64,000 nucleotides of DNA from an uncultured Bacteroidota bacterium. GTDB lineage: Bacteria; Bacteroidota; Bacteroidia; Flavobacteriales; Flavobacteriaceae. Location of the stretch: assembly GCA_902586435.1 (NCBI GenBank), contig CACIHJ010000002.1, positions 50,794 to 114,793 on the forward strand, in the 5' to 3' direction. Shown in pieces: positions 8,431-18,905 of the stretch. Below the pieces are notes generated by a model that worked only from the letters and a program-made list of their open reading frames with translations, did not search any database and was not told where the DNA came from. How positions within the stretch are numbered: position 1 is the stretch's first letter; each line of letters opens with the position of its first letter. Made by a program: the position numbers and the translations under genes.

Positions 8431-9246
8431 ATGATAAGCCAATCTAAACATGACAGGGTTACAATAAAGGTGCTAGAAGAAATGAAAAGCAACAATGAAA
8501 AAATTTCTATGCTTACTTCATATGATTATAGTTTTGCAAAGATAATTGATAGCGCAGGGATTGATATAATATTAGTTGGCGATTCTGCTTCAAATGTTAT
8601 GGCTGGACATGAAACTACGCTGCCAATTACTTTAGATCAAATGATTTATCATGCAAGCTCAGTTGTTAGAGCTGTAAAAAGAGCATTGGTTGTTGTAGAT
8701 CTGCCATTTGGAACTTATCAAGCAGATTCTAAAGTAGCATTAAAATCAGCAATAAGAATTATGAAAGAATCAGGAGCACACGCTGTAAAACTAGAAGGCG
8801 GTAAACTTGTAAAAGATTCAATAGAAAGAATTCTAAAAGCTGGTATTCCTGTGATGGGCCATTTAGGACTAACTCCACAATCAATCTATAAGTTTGGAAC
8901 ATATAATGTTAGAGCAAAAGAAGAAAAAGAGGCAAAAGTTTTAATAGATGATGCATTATTACTTGAGGAAATTGGTTGTTTTTCTTTAGTCCTTGAAAAA
9001 ATACCTAACATACTCTCTAAAGAGGTGCTAAACAAAACAAAAATTCCAATTATAGGTATTGGTGCTGGATCAAGTCTAGATGGCCAAGTTCTTGTCTCAC
9101 ATGACATGCTTGGTATGAACAAAGATTTCAGCCCTCGATTCCTTAGAAGATACCTTGATCTAGACTCGTTAATTAGCAATGCTGTTAAAAAATACTCAAA
9201 AGATATAAAAAGCGGGAACTTTCCTGATAAGAAAGAACAATATTAA
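8431..9246 (+). CDS. panB: 3-methyl-2-oxobutanoate hydroxymethyltransferase
   Basis: Transfers a hydroxymethyl group from methylene-tetrahydrofolate to 2-oxoisovalerate, giving ketopantoate, the first step of pantothenate and CoA synthesis (cytoplasmic TIM barrel). The protein has 271 residues. Motifs include [17 protein letters not shown], the metal and substrate loop [19 protein letters not shown], the VKLEGG strand, GHLGLTPQS and the C-terminal [19 protein letters not shown]. The ATG at 8431 follows a good promoter whose -7 box covers the upstream in-frame TTG. The substrate 2-oxoisovalerate is also the valine precursor made by the ilv operon at 18.9-24.3 kb. The pseudouridine synthase follows after one base. 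Confidence 0.95.
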   Translation: MISQSKHDRVTIKVLEEMKSNNEKISMLTSYDYSFAKIIDSAGIDIILVGDSASNVMAGHETTLPITLDQMIYHASSVVRAVKRALVVVDLPFGTYQADSKVALKSAIRIMKESGAHAVKLEGGKLVKDSIERILKAGIPVMGHLGLTPQSIYKFGTYNVRAKEEKEAKVLIDDALLLEEIGCFSLVLEKIPNILSKEVLNKTKIPIIGIGAGSSLDGQVLVSHDMLGMNKDFSPRFLRRYLDLDSLISNAVKKYSKDIKSGNFPDKKEQY

Positions 9247-9247
9247 A

Positions 9248-9934
9248 TTGCATCTAGACGACCATAATATCATCTTTGAGGATAATCATCTAATTATTAT
9301 AAATAAGCCTGCTGGATTATTAGTTCAAGGAGATAATACAGGAGATAAAAGCTTAATTGATTTAGTTAAAGAGTATCTAAAAATTAAATATTCTAAGAAA
9401 GGAAATGTGTTCCTAGGATTAGTCAATAGAATTGATAGGCCAACATCTGGAATTGTAATTCTTTCGAAAACCAGCAAAGCACTCTCAAGGATGAACTCTA
9501 TTTTTAAGAACAGGGAAATTAAAAAGTTATATTGGTGTATTATAAGCAAAAGCTTCCCTAAAGATCATGGGACATTAACTGGATGGTTTAGAAAAAATTC
9601 AAAACTAAATAAATCTTTTGTTTACGATAAAAAAGTAAACAATTCAAAGTTAGGTTCGTTAAAATATAAAAAAATTAAAGATTTTAAAAGATATAGCCTA
9701 TTTGAGGTAAACCTTGAAACAGGTAGACATCATCAAATTAGAACACACTTCTCAAAACTTGGCTATCCAATTGTTGGTGACTTAAAATATGGTGCTAAAA
9801 GATCATTGAAAGACGGAAGTATACATCTTCATTCAAGAAGGATTATATTTCAACATCCGATAAAAAAAGTTAAAATCGACCTTATTGCTAAACCTCCTAA
9901 GAATGCTTTATGGACTGCTTCTCTTTTCGATTAA
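9248..9934 (+). CDS. RluA-family RNA pseudouridine synthase
   Basis: 228 residues, the catalytic domain without an S4 RNA-binding domain. It has the family motif LVNRIDRPTSGIVI with the catalytic Asp63 (usual form HRLDRxTSG), an early IINKPAGLLVQG strand, and the later GRHHQIRTHFSKLGYPIVGD motif. It converts uridine to pseudouridine at a site in rRNA or tRNA, and the exact target cannot be read from sequence. No ATG is available near the conserved N-terminus, so the TTG at 9248, one base after the panB stop, is the likely start by translational coupling. The last 38 bases overlap the converging gene at 9897-11468. Confidence 0.88.
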   Translation: MHLDDHNIIFEDNHLIIINKPAGLLVQGDNTGDKSLIDLVKEYLKIKYSKKGNVFLGLVNRIDRPTSGIVILSKTSKALSRMNSIFKNREIKKLYWCIISKSFPKDHGTLTGWFRKNSKLNKSFVYDKKVNNSKLGSLKYKKIKDFKRYSLFEVNLETGRHHQIRTHFSKLGYPIVGDLKYGAKRSLKDGSIHLHSRRIIFQHPIKKVKIDLIAKPPKNALWTASLFD

Positions 9935-11468
9935 GACTAATGGCTTTCTCTCTAATAATATGCCTAAGCGGTTTTGCTTTAATTTTGCTTTCTAGATAAG
10001 ACAAAACATCCAAGTATAAAAAAGATCTTTTCTCATAAGGATCATCTTCAAACTTTTTAAGCTCTTTATATAAGTTCTTCAAGCTATCTTTTATATCATG
10101 AGGGTAAATATTTTCAAGACTTCTAACATATTTTAATAACGCCTTCTGCACTTCATGTAGATCGTTCATTTTTAAAAGGTATTTATATGTATCTCTAATT
10201 ATTTTATCTAAATGATAATCATATCCCGCTTCATAGTGTGCCATTAAATTTAATATCCTCGTAAAACATTGAAGGTCTTCTCTCATCTTAACATTTTTAT
10301 CTTTAATGATCTTATCCAGGTAAACTATACATTTTTCATAGTCATCTAAAGCAAAGTACATGCAACCTATTTTATAATAAAGAAGCATGATATGAGTAGG
10401 ATCAATTAGATCTTTATTTTTTTTGATACCTTCTAAAACATCAGGAATAATATTCAAGCTTTCTTCAAAGTTACCTTCCAAAGCATATAGATTAAACAAA
10501 TTATTGTATTTATACAAAAAACTCAATGAAGAAGTATTCTGATTTTTTTGGAAATCATTACTTTCAATATTGTTGATTAATTGGATAAGTGTCTTCTTAA
10601 ATTTTACAGGATACTTTATAAGGGTTAAAGCTTCTAAAAGATAATTAGTTCCCTTTAAATAAAAAACGGGGTGTATATTTATCATTTCAGGATTTTTTTC
10701 AAACATAGCAACCCATTTTGAGGCATACTTATAACTAGATAAAAAGTCTTGTGTTATTAAACTATACCAAACCCAAGCTTTATAATAAAGGATTTGCTCC
10801 TTAAATCCTAGATTATCAATTTTCATCTTAGGCATTCTAGAATAAAAGAACTTGGTTAATTTTTTATAATCCTCATCACTTTTAACATAACCAACTTTTA
10901 TAAGCTTTTCATATAATTTTAGAGAGATATTTGAGAGTCTACTTGAAATATCATTCTGTTTTCTCAAATAATCAGATTGAGTTGTCAATTCTTTAGTTCT
11001 GTTTGACATACTTCTAGTAATATATTGAGACTCTATAAGCTTTTCAAACTCTACAATTTCATATGCAGAAGTCTTTTCATCATACTTATAGGCAATATTT
11101 TTAGCCTTTTCAAGAGCCTTTAAACTTTGTTTATAGAGACCTTTTTGATATAATATAGTAGCAAAATCAATTTGACTTCTGATTTTAAGTCTAATATTTT
11201 TATGGACTGGATTTAACCTTAGACTAATTAATATTTGCTTGTATAAATGGGCCTTTAAATTAGATAATTGCTGTTTAGAAACTATACCTTTCTCTAGGAT
11301 TATTTTCTCATCATAATTATCCATTTTCTCTAATTGATTAAATAAGTTTAAAAACTTTGAATCCTCATTAGAGTGCATTCTTCCAACAAATAATTTGAAT
11401 TGCCTCTTTTCTGATTTAGTTAATGACTTAACCAAAACAAATAAGTTATCTTTTACATCATTAGTCAT
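9897..11468 (-). CDS. Large helical-repeat protein of unknown function
   Basis: 523 residues, almost entirely alpha-helical by composition. Paired helices in the middle resemble degenerate tetratricopeptide-type repeats (for example YEKCIVYLDKIIKD and NFEESLNIIPDVLEGI). No signal peptide or transmembrane segment is seen, so it is probably cytoplasmic. It is rich in Lys and Leu. The N-terminus reads as a regulator-like helical bundle (LVKSLTKSEKRQFKLF). I know of similar conserved hypothetical proteins in Flavobacteriia, without a function. The ATG at 11468 follows a -7 box by about 50 bases. It is transcribed alone, divergent from leuA, and overlaps the pseudouridine synthase gene by 38 bases at the 3' end. 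Confidence 0.75.
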   Translation of the reverse strand: MTNDVKDNLFVLVKSLTKSEKRQFKLFVGRMHSNEDSKFLNLFNQLEKMDNYDEKIILEKGIVSKQQLSNLKAHLYKQILISLRLNPVHKNIRLKIRSQIDFATILYQKGLYKQSLKALEKAKNIAYKYDEKTSAYEIVEFEKLIESQYITRSMSNRTKELTTQSDYLRKQNDISSRLSNISLKLYEKLIKVGYVKSDEDYKKLTKFFYSRMPKMKIDNLGFKEQILYYKAWVWYSLITQDFLSSYKYASKWVAMFEKNPEMINIHPVFYLKGTNYLLEALTLIKYPVKFKKTLIQLINNIESNDFQKNQNTSSLSFLYKYNNLFNLYALEGNFEESLNIIPDVLEGIKKNKDLIDPTHIMLLYYKIGCMYFALDDYEKCIVYLDKIIKDKNVKMREDLQCFTRILNLMAHYEAGYDYHLDKIIRDTYKYLLKMNDLHEVQKALLKYVRSLENIYPHDIKDSLKNLYKELKKFEDDPYEKRSFLYLDVLSYLESKIKAKPLRHIIREKAISLNRKEKQSIKHS

Positions 11469-11519
11469 TGTATTAAATTTTTATTTAAAATACTGGTTAT
11501 TAATCTATTAAATCAATTA

Positions 11520-11527
11520 CAAATGTA
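11520..11527 (-). promoter_or_regulatory. -7 box for the helical-repeat protein
   Basis: TACATTTG on the minus strand matches TAnnTTTG. It lies about 50 bases before the ATG at 11468 in the divergent region shared with leuA. No TTG at standard spacing. Confidence 0.4.
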
Positions 11528-11595
11528 ACGAATATTGTAATAATTAATGGTTTTTTTCATCAAATCTATAGATATGTAATAAATTCGTGTACAAG

Positions 11596-12756
11596 ATGAA
11601 AGATCTAGTAAAAATATTTGATACAACATTAAGAGATGGAGAACAAGTACCAGGTTGTAAACTTGATACTAAAGATAAATTAAAGTTAGCTATACATCTT
11701 GATAATCTTGGAGTAGATATACTTGAGGCAGGTTTTCCAATCTCTAGTCCTGGTGATTTTGAATCTGTTGTAGAAATTTCAAAAAATATTAAAAACGCAT
11801 CAGTGTGTGCTTTGAGTAGAGCAAATGAAAAAGATATTGAAGTAGCCGCTGAATCTCTTAGGCATGCAGTAAAACCTAGAATTCATACAGGAATAGGGAC
11901 TTCTGATATTCATATAAAATACAAATTTAACTCAAACAAAGATTCAATAATTGAATTAGCAAAAAAATCAGTTTCTTATGCCAAAAGATTTGTAGAAGAT
12001 ATAGAGTTCTATGCTGAAGATGCAGGTAGAACTGAAAATGAATTTCTTGCAAAAGTCTGTGAAGAGGTTATTAAATCAGGGGCAACAGTACTTAACATAC
12101 CTGATACAACTGGCTACTGTTTACCAAGTGAGTATGGGGAAAAGATTAATTTTTTAAAAGAAAATGTGGAAGGGATTAATGATGTAACCATTTCATGTCA
12201 TTGTCACAATGATCTTGGACTGGCTACTGCAAATTCAATCTCTGGAGTAATCAATGGTGCGCGACAAATAGAGTGTACAATTAATGGTATTGGAGAAAGA
12301 GCGGGTAATACTTCTTTAGAAGAGGTTGTAATGATAATGAGACAACATCCTAATCTTAATCTGGATACTAATATAAATTCAAAATTACTTTATAACACAA
12401 GTCAAAAAGTTTCAGAATTAATGGGCATGCCTGTTCAACCTAACAAGGCTGTTGTTGGTTCTAATGCTTTTGCACATAGTTCTGGGATTCATCAAGATGG
12501 AGTTATAAAGAAAAGGGAGACATATGAAATTATTGATCCTAAAGATGTTGGTGTTGATAAATCTTCTATTATACTAACTGCGAGAAGTGGAAGAGCAGCC
12601 CTTGCATATAAGATGAGAGAGATTGGTGTAGAATTAACTAAGGTTCAACTCGACTCTGTTTATCAAGAATTCCTTACTTTAGCTGACATTCAAAAAGAAG
12701 TTTCAGAAAAAGATTTACCAATTATTTTAGAAAAACAAAATATTAAGTATGGGTAA
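11596..12756 (+). CDS. leuA: 2-isopropylmalate synthase, short form without regulatory domain
   Basis: Condenses acetyl-CoA with 2-oxoisovalerate, the first committed step to leucine. The HMGL-like TIM barrel is complete: [14 protein letters not shown] near the N-terminus, [11 protein letters not shown], the metal-binding [14 protein letters not shown] and NGIGERAGN, then [15 protein letters not shown]. The protein ends at 386 residues. The C-terminal LeuA dimer domain that binds leucine in the usual ~500-residue enzymes is absent. ATG 11596 is chosen because the in-frame GTG at 11587 overlaps a near-consensus -7 box (TAAATTCG, 11580-11587). The stop overlaps leuC by 8 bases, so this is the first gene of a tightly packed leu operon. 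Confidence 0.92.
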   Translation: MKDLVKIFDTTLRDGEQVPGCKLDTKDKLKLAIHLDNLGVDILEAGFPISSPGDFESVVEISKNIKNASVCALSRANEKDIEVAAESLRHAVKPRIHTGIGTSDIHIKYKFNSNKDSIIELAKKSVSYAKRFVEDIEFYAEDAGRTENEFLAKVCEEVIKSGATVLNIPDTTGYCLPSEYGEKINFLKENVEGINDVTISCHCHNDLGLATANSISGVINGARQIECTINGIGERAGNTSLEEVVMIMRQHPNLNLDTNINSKLLYNTSQKVSELMGMPVQPNKAVVGSNAFAHSSGIHQDGVIKKRETYEIIDPKDVGVDKSSIILTARSGRAALAYKMREIGVELTKVQLDSVYQEFLTLADIQKEVSEKDLPIILEKQNIKYG

Positions 12757-14140
12757 GACATTATTTGACAAAGTTTGGGATAATCATGTTATAAGTAAAA
12801 TTGAAAATGGCCCAGATGTATTATTTATTGATCGTCACTTTATTCATGAAGTAACAAGTCCTGTTGCATTTGTTGGGCTTAAAAGCAGAAATTTAAAAGT
12901 TTTATTTCCAGATAAAACTTTTGCGACAGCAGACCATAACACTCCAACTATAAATCAACACTTGCCAATTAAGGATGTATTATCTGCTCAACAAGTAAAA
13001 ACTTTAGAAAAAAATTGCGAAGAACACGGTATAGATTTTTGGGGACTAGGACATAAAATGAACGGAATTGTCCATGTTATTGGACCAGAAAACGGTATAA
13101 CTCAACCAGGATTGACTATAGTCTGTGGTGACTCACATACTTCAACTCATGGAGCCTTTGGAGCTATTGCATTTGGAATTGGGACTTCTGAAGTTGAGAT
13201 GGTTCTTTCATGTCAGTCTATAATGCAGCAAAAGCCAAAAAAAATGAGGATTACTATAGATGGAAAATTAAATGATTTTGTAACTCCAAAGGATGTGGCT
13301 ATATATATTATTAGCCAACTTTCTTCTTCTGGAGCAACTGGTTATTTTGTTGAATATGCTGGAGATGTATTCAAATCAATGAGTATGGAGGGAAGAATGA
13401 CTGTTTGTAATTTAAGTATAGAAATGGGTGCTCGAGGAGGAATGATTGCTCCTGACGAAAAGACTTTTGAATACCTTAAGGGTAGAGAATTTTCTCCAAA
13501 AGATAAAGAGTGGGATAATGCTATAAAAAACTGGAGTAATTTAAAGTCTGATTCCGATTCAGTTTTTGACAAAGAAATTTCATTTAATGCGAGTGACATT
13601 GAGCCTATGATAACATATGGGACAAACCCTGGTATGGCAGTTCCTATTTCAAAAGAAATTCCTGATTTTGATAATTCGGGTTCAGAAGCTTCCTTCTCTA
13701 AGTCACTAAAATATATGAATTTCAAAGAAGGTGATGTAATGCTAGGTAAAAAAATTGATTATGTATTTCTAGGAAGCTGTACTAATGGAAGAATTGAAGA
13801 TTTTAGATCATTTGCAAGTTTAATTAAAGGGAAAAGAAAAGCAGATAGTATTGACGCATGGCTAGTTCCTGGATCTCATAAAGTACTAAAAAGCATAAAA
13901 GATGAAGGAATACTTGAAATTTTGGAAAGTTCAGGTTTTAAACTAAGAGAACCAGGATGTTCAGCATGTCTAGCTATGAATGATGATAAAATACCTGCTG
14001 GAAAATATGCAGTTAGTACAACCAATAGGAACTTTGAGGGAAGACAAGGTCCAGGAGCAAGAACACTTCTTGCAAGCCCTTTAGTTGCTGCAGCATCTGC
14101 AATTACTGGAAAAATAACTGACCCTAGAGAAATTATTTAA
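12749..14140 (+). CDS. leuC: 3-isopropylmalate dehydratase large subunit
   Basis: With LeuD it isomerises 2-isopropylmalate to 3-isopropylmalate. The 463 residues are full length for the bacterial aconitase-type subunit. The [4Fe-4S] ligands are visible in GSCTNGR (about residue 344) and PGCSACLAM (about residues 407-410). Other conserved parts are [16 protein letters not shown] and the C-terminal [18 protein letters not shown]. It overlaps leuA by 8 bases and is separated from leuD by one base, so translation is probably coupled along the operon. Aconitase and homoaconitase are related, but the split large/small layout and the leuA-leuC-leuD order settle the call. Confidence 0.96.
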   Translation: MGKTLFDKVWDNHVISKIENGPDVLFIDRHFIHEVTSPVAFVGLKSRNLKVLFPDKTFATADHNTPTINQHLPIKDVLSAQQVKTLEKNCEEHGIDFWGLGHKMNGIVHVIGPENGITQPGLTIVCGDSHTSTHGAFGAIAFGIGTSEVEMVLSCQSIMQQKPKKMRITIDGKLNDFVTPKDVAIYIISQLSSSGATGYFVEYAGDVFKSMSMEGRMTVCNLSIEMGARGGMIAPDEKTFEYLKGREFSPKDKEWDNAIKNWSNLKSDSDSVFDKEISFNASDIEPMITYGTNPGMAVPISKEIPDFDNSGSEASFSKSLKYMNFKEGDVMLGKKIDYVFLGSCTNGRIEDFRSFASLIKGKRKADSIDAWLVPGSHKVLKSIKDEGILEILESSGFKLREPGCSACLAMNDDKIPAGKYAVSTTNRNFEGRQGPGARTLLASPLVAAASAITGKITDPREII

Positions 14141-14141
14141 T

Positions 14142-14738
14142 ATGGCTTACGATAAGTTTAATATAATTAAAAGCTCAGCTGTTCCTTTAAATATAGATAA
14201 TGTTGACACTGATCAAATAATTCCCGCTAGATATCTTAAAGCAACAGAAAGAAAAGGATTTGGAGATAACCTTTTTAGAGATTGGAGATATAACAGTAAT
14301 AATGAAATAATTAAGGATTTCCCTCTAAATAATGAAGATTATTCAGGAAGAATTTTAGTTGCTGGTAAAAACTTTGGATGTGGTTCATCGAGAGAGCATG
14401 CAGTTTGGGCTATCTATGATTATGGTTTTAGAGCAGTCGTATCAAGTTTCTTTGCTGATATTTTCAAAAACAATTGTTTAAATATAGGTGTCCTTCCTGT
14501 TCAAATATCAGAAGATTTTCTAGATGAACTATTCAGTGAAGTAGAAAGAGATAATAATAGTCAATTTGAGATCAACCTTCCGAAACAATCTATTAGTATT
14601 ATATCAAATGGTCAATCTGAAAATTTTAATATTAGTAAATACAAAAAGGAAAATATGATGAATGGATTTGATGATATTGATTACTTAGTTGACAGAAAGG
14701 AAGATATCATTACTTTTGCAAATAAAATTCCTCGATAA
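14142..14738 (+). CDS. leuD: 3-isopropylmalate dehydratase small subunit
   Basis: 198 residues, the swivelling domain that completes the isopropylmalate isomerase active site with LeuC. Motifs are NVDTDQIIPARYLK near the N-terminus and the substrate-binding loop NFGCGSSREHAVWAI near residue 79, followed by VVSSFFADIFKNN. It lies one base after leuC, and its last base is shared with the start of cimA. The size is that of the bacterial LeuD (about 200), not the shorter archaeal form. Confidence 0.96.
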   Translation: MAYDKFNIIKSSAVPLNIDNVDTDQIIPARYLKATERKGFGDNLFRDWRYNSNNEIIKDFPLNNEDYSGRILVAGKNFGCGSSREHAVWAIYDYGFRAVVSSFFADIFKNNCLNIGVLPVQISEDFLDELFSEVERDNNSQFEINLPKQSISIISNGQSENFNISKYKKENMMNGFDDIDYLVDRKEDIITFANKIPR

Positions 14739-16249
14739 TGGCTAGGAAAATTATAGAGATAATGGATACAACATTGAGGGATGGCGAACAAACATCTGGG
14801 GTATCCTATACTCCTAATGAAAAATTAACTATTGCAAAGTTCCTTATTGATAAGTTAAATATTGATAGAATTGAGGTCGCTTCTGCTAAAGTTTCAGATG
14901 GGGAACTTGAATCAGTCAAAAAAATAACTAATTGGGCAAAAAAAAATAAAAAAATTAATTGTATAGAGGTTTTAACTTTTGTAGATAATGGATTGTCTAT
15001 TGATTGGATATCAAGAGCTAACTGTAAAGTTCAGAATCTACTAACTAAAGGTTCTCTCAATCACTTAAAGTATCAATTAAAAAAAACCCCAAAGGATCAC
15101 TTTAATGATATCTCTAAAGTATTAAAAAAAGCTAGCGCTAAAAAGATTATTACAAATGTATACCTAGAAGACTGGAGCAATGGTATGAAAAACTCAAAGA
15201 AATATGTTTTTGAATACCTAGAATTCTTATATAAACAAAATATCAAAAGATTATTACTCCCTGATACACTTGGAATATTAACTCATTATGAGGTCTATCA
15301 ATTTATTAATGAAATTAAAAACAAGTTTCCTGACTTTCATATTGACTTTCATGGTCACAATGATTATGATTTAAGTGTAAGTAATGCTATAGAAGCTATA
15401 AGGGCTGGATGCGATGGGTTACATCTAACTGTTAATGGAATGGGTGAAAGAGCTGGTAACACTCCGCTTTCAAGTACTATAGCATCAATTAATGATTTTC
15501 TTCCTAATTATTATACAAATGTTAATGAAAGTAATTTATATCAGGCAAGTAAAATTGTTTCAACTTTTTCTGGTCAAACAGTATCTTCAAATAAACCTAT
15601 AGTAGGAGAGAATGTTTTTACTCAAACTGCAGGAATACATGCTGATGGAGATAACAAAAAAGACCTATACCATAATTTAAGCCCTGAAAGGTTTGGGAGA
15701 AAAAGAAAATATGCTTTAGGAAAAACCTCTGGAAAAGCAAATATTAAAAATAATCTAGATGAGTTGGGAATTAAACTTTCAGATAAAGAGCTTAAAATGG
15801 TTACGTCAAAAGTAATAGAGCTTGGAGATAAGAAAGAAAGAGTAACAATCGAAGATCTTCCATATATAATTAATGATGTTCTTGACTATCCCGAAAAAAA
15901 TAAAAAAGTGATAATTGATTCTTATGTTCTAACTAGTGCTAAAACACTAAAACCTTCTACTGCGCTATCAATGATAATTGAAAATAAATTATATCAAGAG
16001 ACTGCATCAGGTGATGGTCAATTTGATGCATTTATGAATGCATTAAAAAGCATATATAAAAGTATTGGCTTAAAGCTTCCTAAATTAATTGATTACTCTG
16101 TAAGGATACCTCCTGGAAGTGATTCTGACGCACTTTGCGAAACAACAATTACTTGGAATTCAGGAAAAAAGAAATTTAAAACCAGAGGTCTTGACTCTGA
16201 TCAGACTGTTGCTGCAATAAAGGCAACAGAAAAAATGCTAAACATATAA
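14738..16249 (+). CDS. cimA: (R)-citramalate synthase-like alpha-isopropylmalate synthase homologue with regulatory domain
   Basis: 503 residues. The barrel carries [64 protein letters not shown] and NGMGERAGNTPL, then a C-terminal LeuA_dimer domain (about 385-500) with the ASGDGQFDAFMNALK and PPGSDSDALCET segments. The line of motifs resembles the Leptospira CimA type (pyruvate plus acetyl-CoA to citramalate) more than leucine-pathway LeuA. Citramalate is converted to 2-oxobutyrate by LeuCD and LeuB, which are encoded on both sides. No ilvA is present next to ilvDBNC. So a role in threonine-independent isoleucine synthesis is likely. A second isopropylmalate synthase is the main alternative. 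The gene is coupled to leuD by a one-base overlap. Confidence 0.78.
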   Translation: MARKIIEIMDTTLRDGEQTSGVSYTPNEKLTIAKFLIDKLNIDRIEVASAKVSDGELESVKKITNWAKKNKKINCIEVLTFVDNGLSIDWISRANCKVQNLLTKGSLNHLKYQLKKTPKDHFNDISKVLKKASAKKIITNVYLEDWSNGMKNSKKYVFEYLEFLYKQNIKRLLLPDTLGILTHYEVYQFINEIKNKFPDFHIDFHGHNDYDLSVSNAIEAIRAGCDGLHLTVNGMGERAGNTPLSSTIASINDFLPNYYTNVNESNLYQASKIVSTFSGQTVSSNKPIVGENVFTQTAGIHADGDNKKDLYHNLSPERFGRKRKYALGKTSGKANIKNNLDELGIKLSDKELKMVTSKVIELGDKKERVTIEDLPYIINDVLDYPEKNKKVIIDSYVLTSAKTLKPSTALSMIIENKLYQETASGDGQFDAFMNALKSIYKSIGLKLPKLIDYSVRIPPGSDSDALCETTITWNSGKKKFKTRGLDSDQTVAAIKATEKMLNI

Positions 16250-16253
16250 TAAA

Positions 16254-17318
16254 ATGGAATTAAATATAGCTGTTTTACCTGGAGATGGCATAGGACCTGA
16301 AGTAACAAATGAAGCAATTAAAGTTTTAGACATTATATCTAAAAAGTTTAATCATAAAGTTAATCTTTCAGAAGGATTAGTTGGTGCAATTGCAATTGAC
16401 AAAACAGGTAATCCTTATCCTAATGAAACACATAAAATCTGCGAAAAATCTGACGCAGTCCTATTTGGAGCAATAGGAGATCCAAAATATGACAATGACC
16501 CTACTGCAAAAGTTAGACCAGAGCAAGGTTTACTTCAAATGCGTAAAAAACTTGGGCTATATGCAAATTTACGTCCTACTATTGTTTTTGAATCACTCAT
16601 TGACAACTCACCATTAAAAAAAGACAGAATAGTGGATACAGACCTAATTTTTGTCAGAGAATTAACTGGAGGTATCTATTTTGGAGAAAGAGGAAGAAAG
16701 GATCATGGAAACTCTGCATATGATACATGTGAATATAATAGAAATGAAGTTGAGAGAATTGCTCAATTAGGATTTGAAATGGCCCTTAAAAGAAAAGGAA
16801 AACTATGTTGTGTTGATAAGGCAAATGTTCTTGAAACATCTAGACTATGGAGAGAAACAGTTCAGAATATGGAATCAAGTTATTCCAATGTAGAAGTAAC
16901 TTACGAATTTGTTGATGCAGTTGCAATGAGATTAATCCAATGGCCTAGCGAATATGATGTGCTAGTTACAAGTAATTTATTTGGTGATATTCTAACAGAT
17001 GAGGCATCGGTAATCTCTGGCTCAATGGGATTAATGCCATCAGCATCAATCGGATCAAATAATGCTCTATATGAGCCAATTCATGGTTCATATCCTGAAG
17101 CTGCTGGAAAAAATATTGCAAATCCTCTTGGGTCCATTCTTTCTCTAGCTATGATGTTTGAACATTCATTTAGTTTAGAGGAAGAATCAAAGATTATCAA
17201 GAAAGCTGTAGATAATTCATTGAAAGAAAAGATAACTACAAAAGATATTTCAGGGAATAATAAACCCCATACTACAACTGATGTAGGTAATTTTATCAGT
17301 GACTATATTAATTCTTAA
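16254..17318 (+). CDS. leuB: 3-isopropylmalate dehydrogenase
   Basis: NAD-dependent oxidative decarboxylation of 3-isopropylmalate to 2-oxoisocaproate, and of the citramalate-derived intermediate to 2-oxobutyrate if cimA works as proposed. 354 residues, full length. Seen motifs: AVLPGDGIGPEV at the N-terminus, the substrate-binding LRPTIVFE and RELTGGIYFGERGR, CVDKANVLETSRLWR, and the metal/NAD signature TSNLFGDILTDEASVISGS. It is the last gene of the leu operon, four bases after cimA, and its stop abuts the stop of gapN on the other strand with no obvious terminator hairpin between them. Confidence 0.96.
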   Translation: MELNIAVLPGDGIGPEVTNEAIKVLDIISKKFNHKVNLSEGLVGAIAIDKTGNPYPNETHKICEKSDAVLFGAIGDPKYDNDPTAKVRPEQGLLQMRKKLGLYANLRPTIVFESLIDNSPLKKDRIVDTDLIFVRELTGGIYFGERGRKDHGNSAYDTCEYNRNEVERIAQLGFEMALKRKGKLCCVDKANVLETSRLWRETVQNMESSYSNVEVTYEFVDAVAMRLIQWPSEYDVLVTSNLFGDILTDEASVISGSMGLMPSASIGSNNALYEPIHGSYPEAAGKNIANPLGSILSLAMMFEHSFSLEEESKIIKKAVDNSLKEKITTKDISGNNKPHTTTDVGNFISDYINS

Positions 17319-18887
17319 TTAAAGCAAGTAATCTGTTGAAATAAAGTTTGAATCTTTAGAATCTAAAAGATTTTTCAATAATTTATTGTTTCCAACATTA
17401 TCTTTTGATGCTACAAAAGTTCTTATAGAAAATGCTCTAAGTGCGTCATGAACACTCAATGTAATAACTGCTGAATTCTTTCTACCAGTAAAAGGATAAA
17501 TATCAGGTCCTCTTTGACATGCACTATTAATATTTACCCTACAGACAAGATTAACAAGAGTATCAATAAGTGGACCTATTTTTTTTGTATCATTTCCAAA
17601 TAAGCTCACTTGTTGTCCATATTCTGATTTTGCCATATCGTCTAACGGTTCAGAAATTTCCTTAAAAGGAATAATTGGAATTACTGGACCAAATTGCTCT
17701 TCTTCATAAACTCTCATATCTTGATTTACAGGATATAGAACTGCAGGATAGCAATAATTATTTGACATTTCACCTCCCTTTTGGTTGATAACATCAGCAC
17801 CTTTGCTTTTCGCATCATCAATCAATTCCTGAATATATTTAGGTTTTCCAGGTTCTGGTAAAGGAGTTAGAAAAACATCTTTCTCCCATGGTAATCCAAA
17901 CTTTAATTCATCTACAGCTTTAGAGAAGAGTTTATTAAAGTCGTCCACAATTGATTCATGAACATATAAAACTTTTAATGCAGTACACCTTTGACCATTA
18001 TACGAGAGTGTTCCTGAGATACATTCTTTAATTGCTAAATTAAGATCTGCTCCTGGCAGAACAATAGCAGGATTCTTTGCTTCTAGTCCCAGAACAAGTC
18101 TTAATCTGTTTTTATTTGGATGCTCATCCTGCAATGAAACAGCTGAAGAACTGTGGCCTATAAGGGCAAGCACATCAACAAAACCACTTTGCATTATTGG
18201 AGGACATATTTTTCTTCCTCTTCCAAAAAGAATATTTACAACTCCAGGAGGGAAACATTCTTTAAATGCATTTAACAATGGGGTAATTAGAAGGACACCG
18301 TGTTTAGCTGGTTTAAAAATAGTTACGTTACCCATTATAATAGCTGGTATCAACAAACAAAATGTTTCATTAAGCGGGTAATTGTAAGGTCCAAGACATA
18401 AAACAACACCCAAGGGACCTCTTCTTATATGAGCATGGATTCCAGAGTCTTTTTCAAATTTAGCTGAAGATCTATCAATCTTTTTATATTCTTCAATCGT
18501 ATCATAAATATAATCAACTGTTCTGTCAAATTCTTTTTCTGAATCAGCTAAGGTTTTTCCTATCTCCCACATTAATAATTTTACTATAATATCTCTGTGT
18601 TTGCTCATTTTATCAGCAAATCTCTTCATGCATTTTAGTCTATCATATACCTTCATTGTTGGCCATTTTCCTTGACCTCTTCCAAAAGCTTTTTTTGCAG
18701 ATTCTAAGGCCTCTAGCGCAGATTCAGAGGACATATCAGGTATAGAACCAAGTAATGTTGGTTCGTTATTTTCATTCATAATTGACGAAAAAACATCAGA
18801 TCTTGGACCGTCCCAGTTCTTTAACTCACCATCAACTAGATATTTAGAAAAATCTATTTTATCAACTTTAAATTCGTTTGGTATCAT
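17319..18887 (-). CDS. gapN: NADP-dependent non-phosphorylating glyceraldehyde-3-phosphate dehydrogenase-like aldehyde dehydrogenase
   Basis: 522 residues of the aldehyde dehydrogenase superfamily. Catalytic Cys is in [11 protein letters not shown], the general base Glu in [14 protein letters not shown], and the cofactor region is GPYNYPLNE with TIFKPAKHG. The C-terminal [19 protein letters not shown] resembles the GapN group, which oxidises glyceraldehyde 3-phosphate directly to 3-phosphoglycerate and yields NADPH. It begins 18 bases after ilvC and is the last gene of the ilv unit. This is notable because ketol-acid reductoisomerase consumes NADPH. The GapN call rests on overall resemblance, and another aldehyde substrate cannot be excluded. 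Some related flavobacterial proteins are annotated only as NADP-dependent GAPDH-like. Confidence 0.75.
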   Translation of the reverse strand: MIPNEFKVDKIDFSKYLVDGELKNWDGPRSDVFSSIMNENNEPTLLGSIPDMSSESALEALESAKKAFGRGQGKWPTMKVYDRLKCMKRFADKMSKHRDIIVKLLMWEIGKTLADSEKEFDRTVDYIYDTIEEYKKIDRSSAKFEKDSGIHAHIRRGPLGVVLCLGPYNYPLNETFCLLIPAIIMGNVTIFKPAKHGVLLITPLLNAFKECFPPGVVNILFGRGRKICPPIMQSGFVDVLALIGHSSSAVSLQDEHPNKNRLRLVLGLEAKNPAIVLPGADLNLAIKECISGTLSYNGQRCTALKVLYVHESIVDDFNKLFSKAVDELKFGLPWEKDVFLTPLPEPGKPKYIQELIDDAKSKGADVINQKGGEMSNNYCYPAVLYPVNQDMRVYEEEQFGPVIPIIPFKEISEPLDDMAKSEYGQQVSLFGNDTKKIGPLIDTLVNLVCRVNINSACQRGPDIYPFTGRKNSAVITLSVHDALRAFSIRTFVASKDNVGNNKLLKNLLDSKDSNFISTDYLL

Positions 18888-18905
18888 TTTATTTGGGGCT
18901 AAATT

